A DNA stretch of 42,075 bases from Candidatus Binatia bacterium (GCA_022826945.1 JAJDTY010000003.1:1-42075); one strand, 5' to 3'; positions 1-8,240 are shown, counted from the stretch's first letter. The notes: generated by a model from the sequence alone, not told the origin. Program-made: numbers and translations.

Positions 1-576
1 CGAGTAGAGGGACAAAAATGCGGCGTTGGCAATCAGCACCAGGGTGCCAAGTCCCATGCCGAACTCGCTTCCGCCGTCTGCAGTCGGAAAGCTGAAGGCC
101 AGCAGCGCGTCCCACCACAGAAAGAGCACAACCAGGGTCGCTGCGTAGAAAAAATAGCGGTGGAGGTTTTGCATCAACAAGGGAAAGCGCGTTTCCCCGG
201 AGTATTGGGCATGGCCATCGCGCACGGCACAGGCCGGCGGCGACATCCAGAACGAGCGATAATAGGCCTTTCGGTAGTAATAACAGGTCAGACGAAATCC
301 GGCCGGTGCCCACAGAATCAGAATGGCCGGCGACAACGGCCAGTCGAGCAGGCCGAGTGTCACATGCGCACACGAGGTGCTCAGGCAGGGTGAATAAAAC
401 GGAGACAAATAGGGCGCGGCATAGTAATGTTCGTTCACCAAGGCCGCCCAGGTCGTATAAATGAGAAATGTCGAGAGCATCCCGACCGTGACCGCCGGCT
501 CGACCCACCAGGCATCGATGCGGAGTGTTTTATCAGTCGGGCCTCCTCTATTCACAGCAACGGCTTGATCACTCAT
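1..576 (-). CDS. Multi-spanning membrane protein, probable succinate dehydrogenase membrane-anchor-like subunit (3' end cut by window edge)
   Basis: An open frame runs 192 codons from an ATG at 576 to the window edge with no stop, so the C-terminus is missing. GAGGG sits about 10 bases before the ATG. The protein starts MSDQAVAVNRGG and has a hydrophobic span near residues 32-48 (TVGMLSTFLIYTTWAAL). A Cys-rich loop follows (SPCLSTSCAHVTLG), then a second span, then a basic-aromatic segment CYYYRKAYYRSFW, and at least two more spans. From memory, that YYYRKAYYRSFW-type segment occurs in membrane proteins encoded with actinobacterial-type succinate dehydrogenase or fumarate reductase; I could not verify this. 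Fumarase genes ending 29 bases upstream on the same strand fit a TCA-cycle role. Alternative: an unrelated polytopic membrane protein. Confidence 0.55.
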   Translation of the reverse strand, partial: MSDQAVAVNRGGPTDKTLRIDAWWVEPAVTVGMLSTFLIYTTWAALVNEHYYAAPYLSPFYSPCLSTSCAHVTLGLLDWPLSPAILILWAPAGFRLTCYYYRKAYYRSFWMSPPACAVRDGHAQYSGETRFPLLMQNLHRYFFYAATLVVLFLWWDALLAFSFPTADGGSEFGMGLGTLVLIANAAFLSLYS

Positions 577-605
577 ACTCACAATCCCTCGTTGTAGTAC
601 TTCGG

Positions 606-1172
606 TTATTCCGCGCGGGCGTACTTGCTGCGCCCGTCTTCGTACAGATCATTGCCAAGCACATCATTGATGACGATACCGGGGAAATCCTCGACAACCA
701 GGCGTCGAACGGCTTCCGTGCCCAGATCCTCGTAGGCCACGACCTCCGCACTCCGAATATATCTCGACAAGAGTGCCCCGGCCCCGCCGACCGCACCGAA
801 GTAAACACAGGTGTGCTGCTGCATCGCCTCGCGGACGGCACGAGAGCGACTGCCCTTGCCAATCATTCCCTTAAGCCCCAGGACCATCAGCTTGGAGGCG
901 TAGGCATCCATGCGTCCTCCTGTTGTGGGTCCGGCCGCACCAATGACCATCCCTGGCCGTGGTGGCGTCGGCCCTACGTAGTATAGCACCTGTCCGTGGA
1001 GATCAATCGGGAGGGGCTGACCTGCGTCGATACAGGCCACCAGCCGTTTATGGGCAGCGTCGCGGGCGGTCAGTAATACACCGGAGAATCGCACCCGGTC
1101 GCCGGCCCGTAAACCCGCAATGTCCCTATCAGCCAATGGAGGAGTCAGGAGCCGAATCTCTGTTGTCGCCAT
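606..1172 (-). CDS. Fumarate hydratase class I, beta subunit
   Basis: This 188-residue protein is the C-terminal-type subunit of a two-subunit, oxygen-sensitive class I fumarase or L-tartrate dehydratase. The start is placed at MATTEIRLLTPP because the longer frame reads into unrelated low-similarity sequence. Family landmarks include GDRVRFSGVLLTARDAAHKR, then YYVGPTPPRPG, then GPTTGGRMDAYA, and GKGS. These are the anion-binding segments typical of the beta domain. The alpha subunit gene lies 17 bases upstream on the same strand, so the two are surely co-transcribed. Fumarase is preferred over tartrate dehydratase because fumC and a possible succinate dehydrogenase subunit flank it, but the sequence alone cannot distinguish them. 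Confidence 0.9.
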   Translation of the reverse strand: MATTEIRLLTPPLADRDIAGLRAGDRVRFSGVLLTARDAAHKRLVACIDAGQPLPIDLHGQVLYYVGPTPPRPGMVIGAAGPTTGGRMDAYASKLMVLGLKGMIGKGSRSRAVREAMQQHTCVYFGAVGGAGALLSRYIRSAEVVAYEDLGTEAVRRLVVEDFPGIVINDVLGNDLYEDGRSKYARAE

Positions 1173-1189
1173 CCGGTGCTCCAGTGCGC

Positions 1190-2032
1190 TTACAGCTCTG
1201 CTTGCCGGTGCCGGTGGGCGTGACACTCGATAGTCACCGCCACCGGCAAGCTGGCGATATGACATGGATAGGTATGAATATGGATGGCAAAGGCGGTCGT
1301 ATCACCCCCATAGCCTTGTGGCCCGATCCCGAGGGTATTGGCCTCGCTGAGGATTTCTTGTTCGAGCGTAACGAGTTCCGCGTCCGGGTTTGGCGTGCCG
1401 ATGTCACGAAACAGGGCACGCTTGGACAACAGCGCCGCCTTCTCGAACGTTCCACCAATCCCGACCCCGGCAATCAACGGCGGGCAGGCGTCCGGTCCGG
1501 CATTCCGGATGCAGTCGAGAATAAACGCCTTTGCGCCTTCGAGACCTTCCGCCGGGGTACACATCTTGAACTGACTGCGGTTTTCACAGCCGCCACCCTT
1601 GGCCATCAGCCTGAGGCAGAGCCGGTCCCCAGGTACGAGTTGGGTATGGACCACGGCCGGCGTGTTATCGCCCGTATTCGTACGCCGAAAGGGATCTTCG
1701 ACAATGGAGGCTCGCAGATAGCCTTGGGTGTAGCCGCACCGGACCCCTTCGTTAATGGCGTCCTCCAGGAGCCCGCCGTTAATATGCAGGTCCTGTCCGA
1801 CATCGGCAAAACAGATGACAAACCCGGTGTCCTGGCAATACGGCAGACACTCGGTCCGGGCAATCCGGGCGTTCTCCTTGAGCATGGCGAGGACTTCGCG
1901 GCCGGCTGGCGCGCGCTCCGTCTTGAGCGCACGATCGAACGCGGCCAGCATGTCCGCGCCCAGCTGATGATTTGCTTCCATACACAGCCGGGCAACCGTA
2001 TCGGTGATCTGTTGGGCTTCAATAGTGCGCAT
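1190..2032 (-). CDS. Fumarate hydratase class I, alpha subunit ([4Fe-4S])
   Basis: This 280-residue alpha subunit carries the iron-sulfur cluster of a class I fumarase, which interconverts fumarate and malate. The three cluster cysteines expected for the family are visible: Cys66 in LPYCQDTG, Cys149 in KGGGCENRS and Cys183 in DACPPLIAGVGIGG. The start at 2032 (MRTIEAQQITDTV) is chosen because family members begin close to this helix; an upstream ATG would add 11 residues. It is followed by the beta subunit after 17 bases. A class II fumarase reads divergently from 2244, with a 17-bp perfect hairpin in the shared 211-base gap. Confidence 0.92.
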   Translation of the reverse strand: MRTIEAQQITDTVARLCMEANHQLGADMLAAFDRALKTERAPAGREVLAMLKENARIARTECLPYCQDTGFVICFADVGQDLHINGGLLEDAINEGVRCGYTQGYLRASIVEDPFRRTNTGDNTPAVVHTQLVPGDRLCLRLMAKGGGCENRSQFKMCTPAEGLEGAKAFILDCIRNAGPDACPPLIAGVGIGGTFEKAALLSKRALFRDIGTPNPDAELVTLEQEILSEANTLGIGPQGYGGDTTAFAIHIHTYPCHIASLPVAVTIECHAHRHRQAEL

Positions 2033-2172
2033 GACGGGAATGCGAGACAATCTGCCAAAGTCCACCCCACCTGTCTAGGTCGGGCTGCGGAGCGGGGACC
2101 ACCTTGGCGGAAAATTCCAGGCGTGGTAAGGAGCTTGCCTGCAACGCACAGCCCGTGCGATGAAATTGAACA

Positions 2173-2226
2173 AAAGAGGAAACGTGTCCTCCAATACACA
2201 TGAGATGCTGGACACGTTTCCTCTTT
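2173..2226 (+). promoter_or_regulatory. Hairpin leader element, copy 1 (upstream of fumC)
   Basis: Perfect 17-bp inverted repeat: AAAGAGGAAACGTGTCC at 2173-2189 and GGACACGTTTCCTCTTT at 2210-2226, with a 20-base loop. It ends 6 bases before the AGGAGGAG Shine-Dalgarno of fumC (2232-2239). There is no T-tract, so it is not a simple terminator. A related element at 21215-21269 precedes a CoA transferase gene. The two copies differ by compensatory and G-U-compatible changes when read in the sense of the downstream gene. Within copy 1, TCCTCC at 2187-2192 is complementary to GGAGGA in the Shine-Dalgarno, so an alternative pairing could mask it. A small mobile repeat is the main alternative explanation. 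Confidence 0.7.
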
Positions 2227-2243
2227 CAGGCAGGAGGAGTCCG

Positions 2244-3653
2244 ATGAGTGATACGCCACATACCCGAACAGAAACGGATAGCATGGGGGCCATTGAAGTG
2301 GCCGCGGACCGCTATTGGGGTGCCCAGACCGAACGCTCACGCAATAACTTCCCGATTGGCGTGGAGCGCTTTCGCTTTACGCGGGCCATTATCCGGGCGC
2401 TCGGGGTACTCAAGAAAGGGGCCGCTTTGGCCAACGGTGAACTCGGCCAACTCCCCCAAGAGAAGGTTGATCTGATTGTCCAGGCCGCGGACGAGGTGAT
2501 CTCAGGCAAGCTCGACGATCACTTTCCCCTGGTCGTGTTTCAGACCGGCTCTGGGACCCAGACGAATATGAATTCGAACGAGGTCATCTCCAATCGAGCG
2601 ATTGAGCTGGCCGGCGGTGAGATGGGTTCCAAGAAGCCCATTCATCCCAACGACCACGTCAACCGGGGCCAGAGCTCCAACGACACCTTTCCCACGGCCA
2701 TGCATATCGCCGCGGTCGAACAACTGGAAGACGTCCTGATCCCGGCGGTCACCCAGCTGCGCGACACGCTTCATGCAAAAGCCGAACAGTTTCGGGATGT
2801 CGTCAAAGTCGGCCGGACCCACCTCCAGGACGCCACTCCGATCACTCTGGGCCAGGAAATCAGCGGCTGGGTCGCTCAACTCGACGCCGCACTGGCCGAT
2901 GTCCAGCGCACGATTCCGGGCTTATGCGAGCTAGCGATTGGCGGGACCGCAGTGGGAACCGGCCTCAACGCGCACCCCCAGTTTGGTGACCTGGCTGCGG
3001 CAAGAATGGCCGAGGAGACGGGCCGACCGTTTGTCTCCGCGCCTAACAAATTCGCCTCTCTGTCGGCCCACGACGCCATGGTCACCGCCAGTGCGTCCCT
3101 GCGCACCCTGGCAGGTGCCTTGATGAAGATCGCCAACGATGTGCGCTGGCTGGCATCCGGACCGCGCGCCGGAATTGGGGAAATTCTTATTCCGGAGAAT
3201 GAGCCGGGGTCTTCGATTATGCCGGGTAAGGTCAATCCGACCCAGTCCGAAGCCATCACTATGGTTGCCGTGCAGGTGTTCGGCAATGATGCCGCAGTGG
3301 CCTTTGGGGGTTCCCAGGGCAACTTCCAACTCAATGTCTTCAAACCCGTCATGGTGCATAACCTGCTCGAATCGGTCCAACTGATTGCGGATGCGTGTGG
3401 GGCCTTCAACGACCACTGCGCGGTCGGCATCGAGCCCAACACTCCGCGGATTGAAGAGCATCTGCGAGATTCCCTGATGATCGTCACCGCCCTCAACCCG
3501 CATATCGGTTATGAGAAGGCCGCAGAGATTGCCAAAAAGGCACATAAAGAAGGCTCCAGTCTGCGCGAGGCCGCCCTGTCGCTCGGACATCTCACTCCAG
3601 AGGAGTTTGACACTTGGGTCCGGCCGGCGGATATGACACAACCAAAAGGCTAA
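2244..3653 (+). CDS. fumC: Fumarate hydratase class II
   Basis: This 469-residue, cofactor-free class II fumarase belongs to the aspartase/fumarase superfamily. The start ATG at 2244 ([12 protein letters not shown]) has an ideal Shine-Dalgarno AGGAGGAG 4 bases upstream. The frame stays open back to 2160, but that extension translates the hairpin and is rejected. Signature segments are [43 protein letters not shown] with the catalytic-region His, and the superfamily signature [11 protein letters not shown]. Length is normal for FumC. It is transcribed away from the class I fumarase genes, so the cell has both an oxygen-labile and an oxygen-stable isoenzyme. The hairpin just before the ribosome binding site may control translation. 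Confidence 0.96.
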   Translation: MSDTPHTRTETDSMGAIEVAADRYWGAQTERSRNNFPIGVERFRFTRAIIRALGVLKKGAALANGELGQLPQEKVDLIVQAADEVISGKLDDHFPLVVFQTGSGTQTNMNSNEVISNRAIELAGGEMGSKKPIHPNDHVNRGQSSNDTFPTAMHIAAVEQLEDVLIPAVTQLRDTLHAKAEQFRDVVKVGRTHLQDATPITLGQEISGWVAQLDAALADVQRTIPGLCELAIGGTAVGTGLNAHPQFGDLAAARMAEETGRPFVSAPNKFASLSAHDAMVTASASLRTLAGALMKIANDVRWLASGPRAGIGEILIPENEPGSSIMPGKVNPTQSEAITMVAVQVFGNDAAVAFGGSQGNFQLNVFKPVMVHNLLESVQLIADACGAFNDHCAVGIEPNTPRIEEHLRDSLMIVTALNPHIGYEKAAEIAKKAHKEGSSLREAALSLGHLTPEEFDTWVRPADMTQPKG

Positions 3654-3710
3654 GGAAGCGCTCCGCCGTTTCCAAACGCTTACCGGCCGCACGCACAGGA
3701 GGTCAGACCA

Positions 3711-4805
3711 ATGCCGCAACGCTTCGGAAAGCAAGCCATGATTGTTGGGGTGGATCAGCCTATCGAAGTCTGGGAACGCGAATTTCCGGCCCCGGAGCCG
3801 GGCGGGGTGCTGCTGCGGATGCAGATGGGCGGCGTGTGCGGGACGGATGTGCATCTATGGCGTGGGCATGCCTCTCTGCCCCTACCCGTTGTCCTGGGTC
3901 ATGAGGGCATTGGCTTGGTTGAAGAGCTGGGCGAAGGCGTCACCACCGATCATGCCGGTCTTCCGCTCAGCGCAGGCGACCGTGTCTACTGGGGCCCCAT
4001 TCGGCCCTGCCATCACTGCTATTACTGCACGATCGCCAAAGATTTTTCCCTGTGTGAAAACTTGGTGCTCTTCAGTGGGGCCGATGAGCCCACCTGGAAT
4101 ACGTATACGGATTACGCCTGGCTCCCTTCCGGTATGTGTTTCTATAAAATCCCGGACGACACCCCGTCCGAGCCGGTGATTGCCTTTGGCTGCGCCATGC
4201 CGACGATGATCCAGGCCTTCGAGCGCTTGGGCGGCCTCGCGCCCAATCAAACCGTCGTGGTCCAGGGCTGCGGGCCGGTTGGTCTGGCCGCCACCTTTCT
4301 CAGCCATCTGTCTGGCGCAAAAAAGGTCATCACCATCGGGGCACCAGACCATCGCCTGGCGATGGCCCGCCGGCTGGGAGCCCAAGCAACGATCAATTTT
4401 GAAACCCTGTCTGATGACAAAGACCGGATTGCCCAGGTCTATGCTCTGACCGATGGCCGGGGAGCGGATGTGGTAATTGAGGCGGCCGGGGCATATTCGG
4501 CCTTTGCCGAGGGGGTGAAACTCGCCGCCCCAAACGGGCGCTACGTGATTGTCGGTCTCTGGTCCGGCCATGGAGAAATTCCTATTGATCCGCGGTATAT
4601 CAATAACCGCAACCTCAGCATCATTGGCTCGGCCTTAACCCAGCCGCAGCACTACTACGAGGCCATTCGGGTCGCTCAGGCACATCACGCCGACTTTCCT
4701 ATGGCCGAGGCCATCACTCACCGTTTCGCGATTGAGGAGAGTCAACAAGCCCTCGAAGCGGTAGAGCGGCAGGAGACGATCAAAGCGCTGATTGTTCCGG
4801 CCTAG
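3711..4805 (+). CDS. Zinc-dependent medium-chain alcohol dehydrogenase
   Basis: A 364-residue MDR-superfamily oxidoreductase that should oxidise an alcohol with NAD(P). The N-terminal catalytic domain has the zinc ligand Cys43 (GGVCGTDVH), the GHE motif at His64-Glu65 and a structural-zinc lobe with Cys100, Cys103, Cys106 and Cys115. The nucleotide-binding domain shows GCGPVGLAA near residues 257-265. The loop between the third and fourth zinc cysteines is one residue longer than the usual seven. AGGAGG precedes the ATG by 8 bases. It sits 57 bases after fumC on the same strand but need not share its function. The substrate cannot be told from sequence. Confidence 0.9.
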   Translation: MPQRFGKQAMIVGVDQPIEVWEREFPAPEPGGVLLRMQMGGVCGTDVHLWRGHASLPLPVVLGHEGIGLVEELGEGVTTDHAGLPLSAGDRVYWGPIRPCHHCYYCTIAKDFSLCENLVLFSGADEPTWNTYTDYAWLPSGMCFYKIPDDTPSEPVIAFGCAMPTMIQAFERLGGLAPNQTVVVQGCGPVGLAATFLSHLSGAKKVITIGAPDHRLAMARRLGAQATINFETLSDDKDRIAQVYALTDGRGADVVIEAAGAYSAFAEGVKLAAPNGRYVIVGLWSGHGEIPIDPRYINNRNLSIIGSALTQPQHYYEAIRVAQAHHADFPMAEAITHRFAIEESQQALEAVERQETIKALIVPA

Positions 4806-4954
4806 CGCGGTTTACGATACGGTGTCGCCGCCCGCTGGATACCGGGTCACGTCCGGCATGACGGGAGCGCAACGGGACAGCGAGAGCCTATCGGGAAACG
4901 CGCTAATGGAGGCAGACTGTTGCAGTTCCTCTTACCTCTCCTTTTTATCCCTCC

Positions 4955-5170
4955 TCACTCCTCCGGCCCCCACGACCAGAGGTCGAAAAAGGCTTCTGCC
5001 TGTTCTCTGGCTCTCTGCTTCCCAAAAAGAACGTTGTATGAGGCTTTGGAATTAAAGGGAGGGTCCAAGTAGATGAGGTCCACGCTCTCAGAGGAAATCT
5101 CCCCTCATTCTAAGACGGTCTTACAGTCTCCATAAAAGAACCGTCGTTTGAGTGGCGTCTTTTTCTTCAT
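4955..5170 (-). pseudogene. Broken site-specific DNA methyltransferase (5' fragment with internal stop)
   Basis: Reading from ATG at 5170, the frame gives a DNA N-methyltransferase N-terminus: FFYGDCKTVLE, a TGA stop at 5105-5107, then in the same frame ESVDLIYLDPPFNSKASYN, and a final stop at 4955-4957 after SWGPEE. The DPPF catalytic motif and the following NSKASYNVLF are typical of adenine-specific type III or orphan methylases, which are usually over 300 residues. Only about 70 codons remain here. Its ATG overlaps the stop codon of the AbiJ-like gene (ATGA), so the two once formed an operon. The internal TGA does not fall at a redox position and is best read as decay. Confidence 0.8.
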
Positions 5171-6114
5171 TTTCCCTTCTCATCGTGTGTCGCCGGTGAG
5201 ATTTGCCAGTATTTCCGTACGAGGTAGGCCGCAAAAGACGCACATGCGCCAAGCATAAATAGAGCTTCATCCTCACTGACATTGGGGGCGTCCTTATCAA
5301 ACGCCAATGAATGACGAACCCCTTTCTCGTCATTGGTATAACCGTAGAGTTTCGTGAATGCGACTCTCAGGTCTTCATGTTTGATAAGTCCGGCTTCTTT
5401 TAGGGAATTCAACGCGGGTGTAAGGGTTTGACTAGCGCCCTCATCAATTGTGCGAGCAACAGATTCAACGGCATGAATGCTTTCCCTGATGGAATCCGCA
5501 AAACCTTTTTCATCTCCCCTATTGATTGCTTTCGCCGCCTCACGCAGGTGTACGGATGCCCCTTGCATACCACCATCCTGGACCATCTCAACCGCTTGTT
5601 GGATGGCCTGTCCTTCTTCCTCACTGCTTTGAGGAAAAAACTGATAGCAGTCATATTCTTTTATGAAAACAAGTCGATATGCCGCCCTATGACGTTCAAA
5701 AACTTTTTTGATATTATCCGCGAAATGATCGAAATGACCGTTTGATAAACGGATACCTCCGTTGAGTATCATCTCAAGAAGATCAAGAACAATGTTAAAA
5801 TCACCAGAGAAGACCTTTGCCCTGGAATGCTCCCTGACTGAGACAAAAACTGACGTCTTAGGTACTGCTCTAATCTCATCTTCTGGCTTCTTCCAAACAT
5901 GGCCCAAAACATACACCATCAACTCTTCTACGTTAGGTAGTAGCAACCTTTCGGACGTAGTGGTATTCTGGTAACTGGCTGCTTGGAGAAACTTATCGCT
6001 CACATTCCAAATATCACGTCTCAAATCATCTGAGAGTTCCCCTAGCTTCATCGGTTCCGGTAACGGCACGAGATTGTTGCGCTGAGAGAAGGTGAGATAA
6101 TTGGAGCCGGCCAT
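5167..6114 (-). CDS. AbiJ-type abortive infection family protein (AbiJ N-terminal domain 4-like)
   Basis: A 315-residue protein starting at MAGSNYLTFSQRNNL. The N-terminal pattern FSQRNN...MKLGELSDDLRRDIWN matches my recollection of the AbiJ-NTD4 family of phage-defence proteins. The C-terminal half is helical, with SIRESIHAVESVARTI, then FTKLYGYTNDEKGVRHSL and a last helix near residues 288-303, as in HEPN-like C-termini of this family. No classical R-x4-6-H HEPN motif is evident, so catalytic activity is unproven. Codon and base use are AT-richer than in neighbouring metabolic genes. The stop overlaps the start of a broken DNA methyltransferase, giving a defence-type operon. An upstream start would add 24 residues with no support. 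Confidence 0.7.
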   Translation of the reverse strand: MAGSNYLTFSQRNNLVPLPEPMKLGELSDDLRRDIWNVSDKFLQAASYQNTTTSERLLLPNVEELMVYVLGHVWKKPEDEIRAVPKTSVFVSVREHSRAKVFSGDFNIVLDLLEMILNGGIRLSNGHFDHFADNIKKVFERHRAAYRLVFIKEYDCYQFFPQSSEEEGQAIQQAVEMVQDGGMQGASVHLREAAKAINRGDEKGFADSIRESIHAVESVARTIDEGASQTLTPALNSLKEAGLIKHEDLRVAFTKLYGYTNDEKGVRHSLAFDKDAPNVSEDEALFMLGACASFAAYLVRKYWQISPATHDEKGK

Positions 6115-6148
6115 GGCTCTGCCTCGTTCCTGTTGCTGTCTTGTGGGG

Positions 6149-6427
6149 CTAGGACGGCGGGAAAATGCGGACCGCCACGGAGGCAATGGACGCAGCTATG
6201 CCCGCCGCTGCGACCATTCCGGCAAGAATACCACACAGCCACCACACCTTGAGTTTTTGCAGGTCTTCTTTTGTCGCTAGGTGCGGGAGCTGGGTTTCAA
6301 TAGCGACAATGGACGCTTCCACATCACGCAGGCGTCCTTCGATATCATCTCCGCCTGACCCGCCGCCCCGGCGTTTTCGTTTGGCGCGTCTTTGCGACAG
6401 TCTGACGACTTTCTCCTGCTCACTCAT
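6149..6427 (-). CDS. Small coiled-coil membrane protein
   Basis: A 92-residue protein starting at MSEQEKVVRLSQRR. It has a strongly basic segment (RRAKRKRRGGG), a predicted coiled coil around residues 28-57 (DIEGRLRDVEASI to LATKEDLQKLK) and one transmembrane helix near residues 60-83, followed by a short tail. The layout resembles small phage or mobile-element membrane proteins such as XhlA-like coiled-coil/TM proteins, but I see no sequence signature that proves this. Its ATG overlaps the stop of the preceding gene (ATGA), so translation is coupled. Function unknown. Confidence 0.6.
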   Translation of the reverse strand: MSEQEKVVRLSQRRAKRKRRGGGSGGDDIEGRLRDVEASIVAIETQLPHLATKEDLQKLKVWWLCGILAGMVAAAGIAASIASVAVRIFPPS

Positions 6428-6699
6428 GGCGACACCTTGTCCATCCACTCCCAAAAGGTGTTCTCATGCCAACCACTAATCGTCTTCGGTACTTCTAATA
6501 CCACGCCCGTGACTTGATCTGTCTCGTCTATACCCAACGCTTCACACACATCGTCGGTTAAGATGAATGGCAATGAGGGAGGCGCAATAAACGCGATACG
6601 TTCATCCAAGATATAATGTTGCCGCCCCGGCCATTCCTCTTTGAGTGTAGACCAAACCTTTTTGTTCGGTTTCTCCAGTGCAATCATGTACACGCTCAT
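6424..6699 (-). CDS. Hypothetical protein, 91 residues
   Basis: Starts MSVYMIALEKPNKKVW, with AAGG upstream at a long spacing. It is a compact alpha/beta-looking protein ending TFWEWMDKVSP, with no signal peptide or membrane span. I do not recognise the family; the start (a short strand, then a helix containing WSTLKEEWPGRQHYILD) loosely recalls small ferredoxin-like accessory proteins. It forms an ATGA-overlapping pair with the downstream coiled-coil membrane protein, 310 bases upstream of the AbiJ-like gene on the same strand, inside the AT-richer defence scar. Confidence 0.55.
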   Translation of the reverse strand: MSVYMIALEKPNKKVWSTLKEEWPGRQHYILDERIAFIAPPSLPFILTDDVCEALGIDETDQVTGVVLEVPKTISGWHENTFWEWMDKVSP

Positions 6700-6778
6700 A
6701 ACGCTTCACATACCTTATCCTTCTGGATTTCAATACAGATTCTAGTCTCTTACGGTCGTAGTAACTGTGCATGCCTAT

Positions 6779-7177
6779 TCATATTCCGTTTGCACCTTGT
6801 ATCCCTACTACAAGTTTTCTAGCGAATCTTGCTACTTCATCATCTTCATTAGTTTTATTAACGTTTGTATTATCAATATCTACGTTCGGAAACGCTAAGT
6901 CCAACAGTGTAAATAGCACTGTTCTGAACCACCGGGAGTCATTTCTAATTGGAGGCAAGGCGTACCACGTACCAATATAATGAATTGCATCCGATATATC
7001 CTGTTCATTCGCACCTAGGTCTCTATAGTGTTCGAGTGCTTCCATTCCTATTTTAGTGATTTTTTCTTGGTAATCACTAATTGGTTTTGCATCAGCAAGT
7101 TTGATGTCCCACATATTTATTTTAGCAACTTCCAGACAGGCGCTTTTAATTAGTCCACTCATAATCGAATAGTCCAT
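6779..7177 (-). CDS. Hypothetical protein, about 132 residues, AT-rich
   Basis: An acidic, mostly helical soluble protein: WDIKLADAKPISDY, then EHYRDLGANEQDISDAIHY, and a C-terminal stretch rich in Asp and Asn (VDIDNTNVNKTNEDDEVARF). It has no recognisable domain. The gene is clearly AT-richer than the chromosome around it, which suggests horizontal acquisition with its neighbours. The start is uncertain: ATG at 7177 has GGAAG too close, while ATG at 7162 (MSGLIKSACLEV) has a better-spaced GGA. Function unknown. Confidence 0.5.
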   Translation of the reverse strand: MDYSIMSGLIKSACLEVAKINMWDIKLADAKPISDYQEKITKIGMEALEHYRDLGANEQDISDAIHYIGTWYALPPIRNDSRWFRTVLFTLLDLAFPNVDIDNTNVNKTNEDDEVARFARKLVVGIQGANGI

Positions 7178-7310
7178 GCTTCCACGATAAATCGTTCTCC
7201 CGAGTCCGATATTGTGCCACTATGTATTGGTCTCCATTGCATCCCACCCGCACTATGTGCGCTCGTAATACCTCTACCAGACTTGGGTCTAGGTGTTCAT
7301 TGCAAATCAT
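7146..7310 (-). CDS. Possible small ORF of 54 codons, hypothetical
   Basis: Frame ATG at 7310 to TAA at 7146 encodes MICNEHLDPSLVEVLRAHIV followed by a Trp/Tyr-containing C-terminus ending DYEWTN. The frame stays open upstream without an ATG (TLLIARADVRL before the Met) back to a TAG, so this may be the tail of a truncated gene. It overlaps the start of the 6779-7177 gene by 32 bases in another frame, as coupled genes often do. No Shine-Dalgarno is convincing and no family is recognised. Confidence 0.3.
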   Translation of the reverse strand: MICNEHLDPSLVEVLRAHIVRVGCNGDQYIVAQYRTRENDLSWKHGLFDYEWTN

Positions 7311-7439
7311 CAGACGTACATCTGCTCTGGCGATGAGTAGAGTGAATCGACAATTAACACAGGTCTAGGGAAGGAGCTAGAAAGCCATGCAAGGCAGGCA
7401 CAGGCGGGGAGCATGGCGAAGCGTTACGCATGAAGCCCT

Positions 7440-8020
7440 CGGCACTGGGCAGGCCGGAAGGACTTCCTGCCAGGCCAAGCGGGGGACCGTGGGCGGCCGG
7501 CGGTCGATAATCGCCGAGTCGTCAATGGCGTCCGGTGGGTCTTACAGAGCGAGGCGTGGTGGTGTAACCTCCCAGCGCGCTACGGTAACTGGAAGCGTGT
7601 CCATAAACGCTTTACGCGCGGGGCGCGGGCCCGGAGTATGGGGGCAAGTGTTTGCGCCTCTGACGGCCGACCGTCAGAACGATTATCTCCTGCTCGACAG
7701 CCCGATCGTGCGCCGCCCATCAGCAAGCGGTGACAGGCAAAAGGGGGACTTGCACCCGACTGTGGGGCGTTCCCGAGGCGGATTGACGACAAAGATTCAT
7801 CTCGCCGTGGATGGTCAGGGGCGACCCGTACACTTGATTGTGACTGCTGGACAGTGCCACGCTAGTACGCAAGCGAGAGCTCTCCTCTCTGGTCTCAGCG
7901 CCCGCTACGTCATTGCCGACAAAGCCTATGATAGGCAAGAACTCATTGAGGGCGCTGGAGATGTTGCGATCCAGCACACTCCCGGAAGCCCAACTAGCGC
8001 TGGTTGTGCCGCTATCCTGC
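7440..8020 (+). mobile_element. Decayed IS5-family (IS427-like) transposase remnant
   Basis: Two frames together spell one transposase. From about 7461 to 7625, one frame gives DFLPGQAGDRGRPAVDNRR, GVRWVLQSEAWWCNLPARYG and NWKRVHKRFTRGARA. From about 7632 a second frame gives GVWGQVFAPLTADRQNDYLL, LDSPIVRRP, GRSRGGLTTKIHLAVDGQG and VIADKAYDRQEL, the DDE-region motifs of IS5/IS427 elements. At least one frameshift lies near 7625, and similarity fades after about 7950, so the element is inactive. I could not identify terminal inverted repeats or target duplications. It marks the right edge of the AT-rich defence scar. Confidence 0.8.
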
Positions 8021-8240
8021 TTGGCAGAGGAGCATACAAAATTCAGATGTAAAAAGCTCTACCCAAATTGGGGGAAAAATGCACAAAATGGCGAGCGGGG
8101 GAAATTTTACGGGCGCGAGGCGGGGAAGACGCGTACAATCCCTGCTCCCCCTGTACCGACAGGCTGAGTTGTCCCTCTACCCGACTTGGCTTACAATCGG
8201 GCCTGCGAGGCTCTATGAGCTCCAAAAGGAGGGCTCGCCC

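Noticed and set aside
2160..2243. N-terminal extension of fumC by 28 codons from ATG 2160
   Set aside because: It translates the hairpin element, has no Shine-Dalgarno, and fumC homologues begin near the ATG at 2244, which has AGGAGGAG upstream.
5105..5107. TGA in the methyltransferase fragment as a second selenocysteine codon
   Set aside because: It is not at a redox-active position of the family, no suitable hairpin was seen, and the gene is truncated soon after, so it is decay.
8004..8240. 79-codon N-terminal extension of LLM 1
   Set aside because: It runs into the decayed transposase; the ATG at 8241 follows AAAAGGAGGG and starts the first barrel strand.
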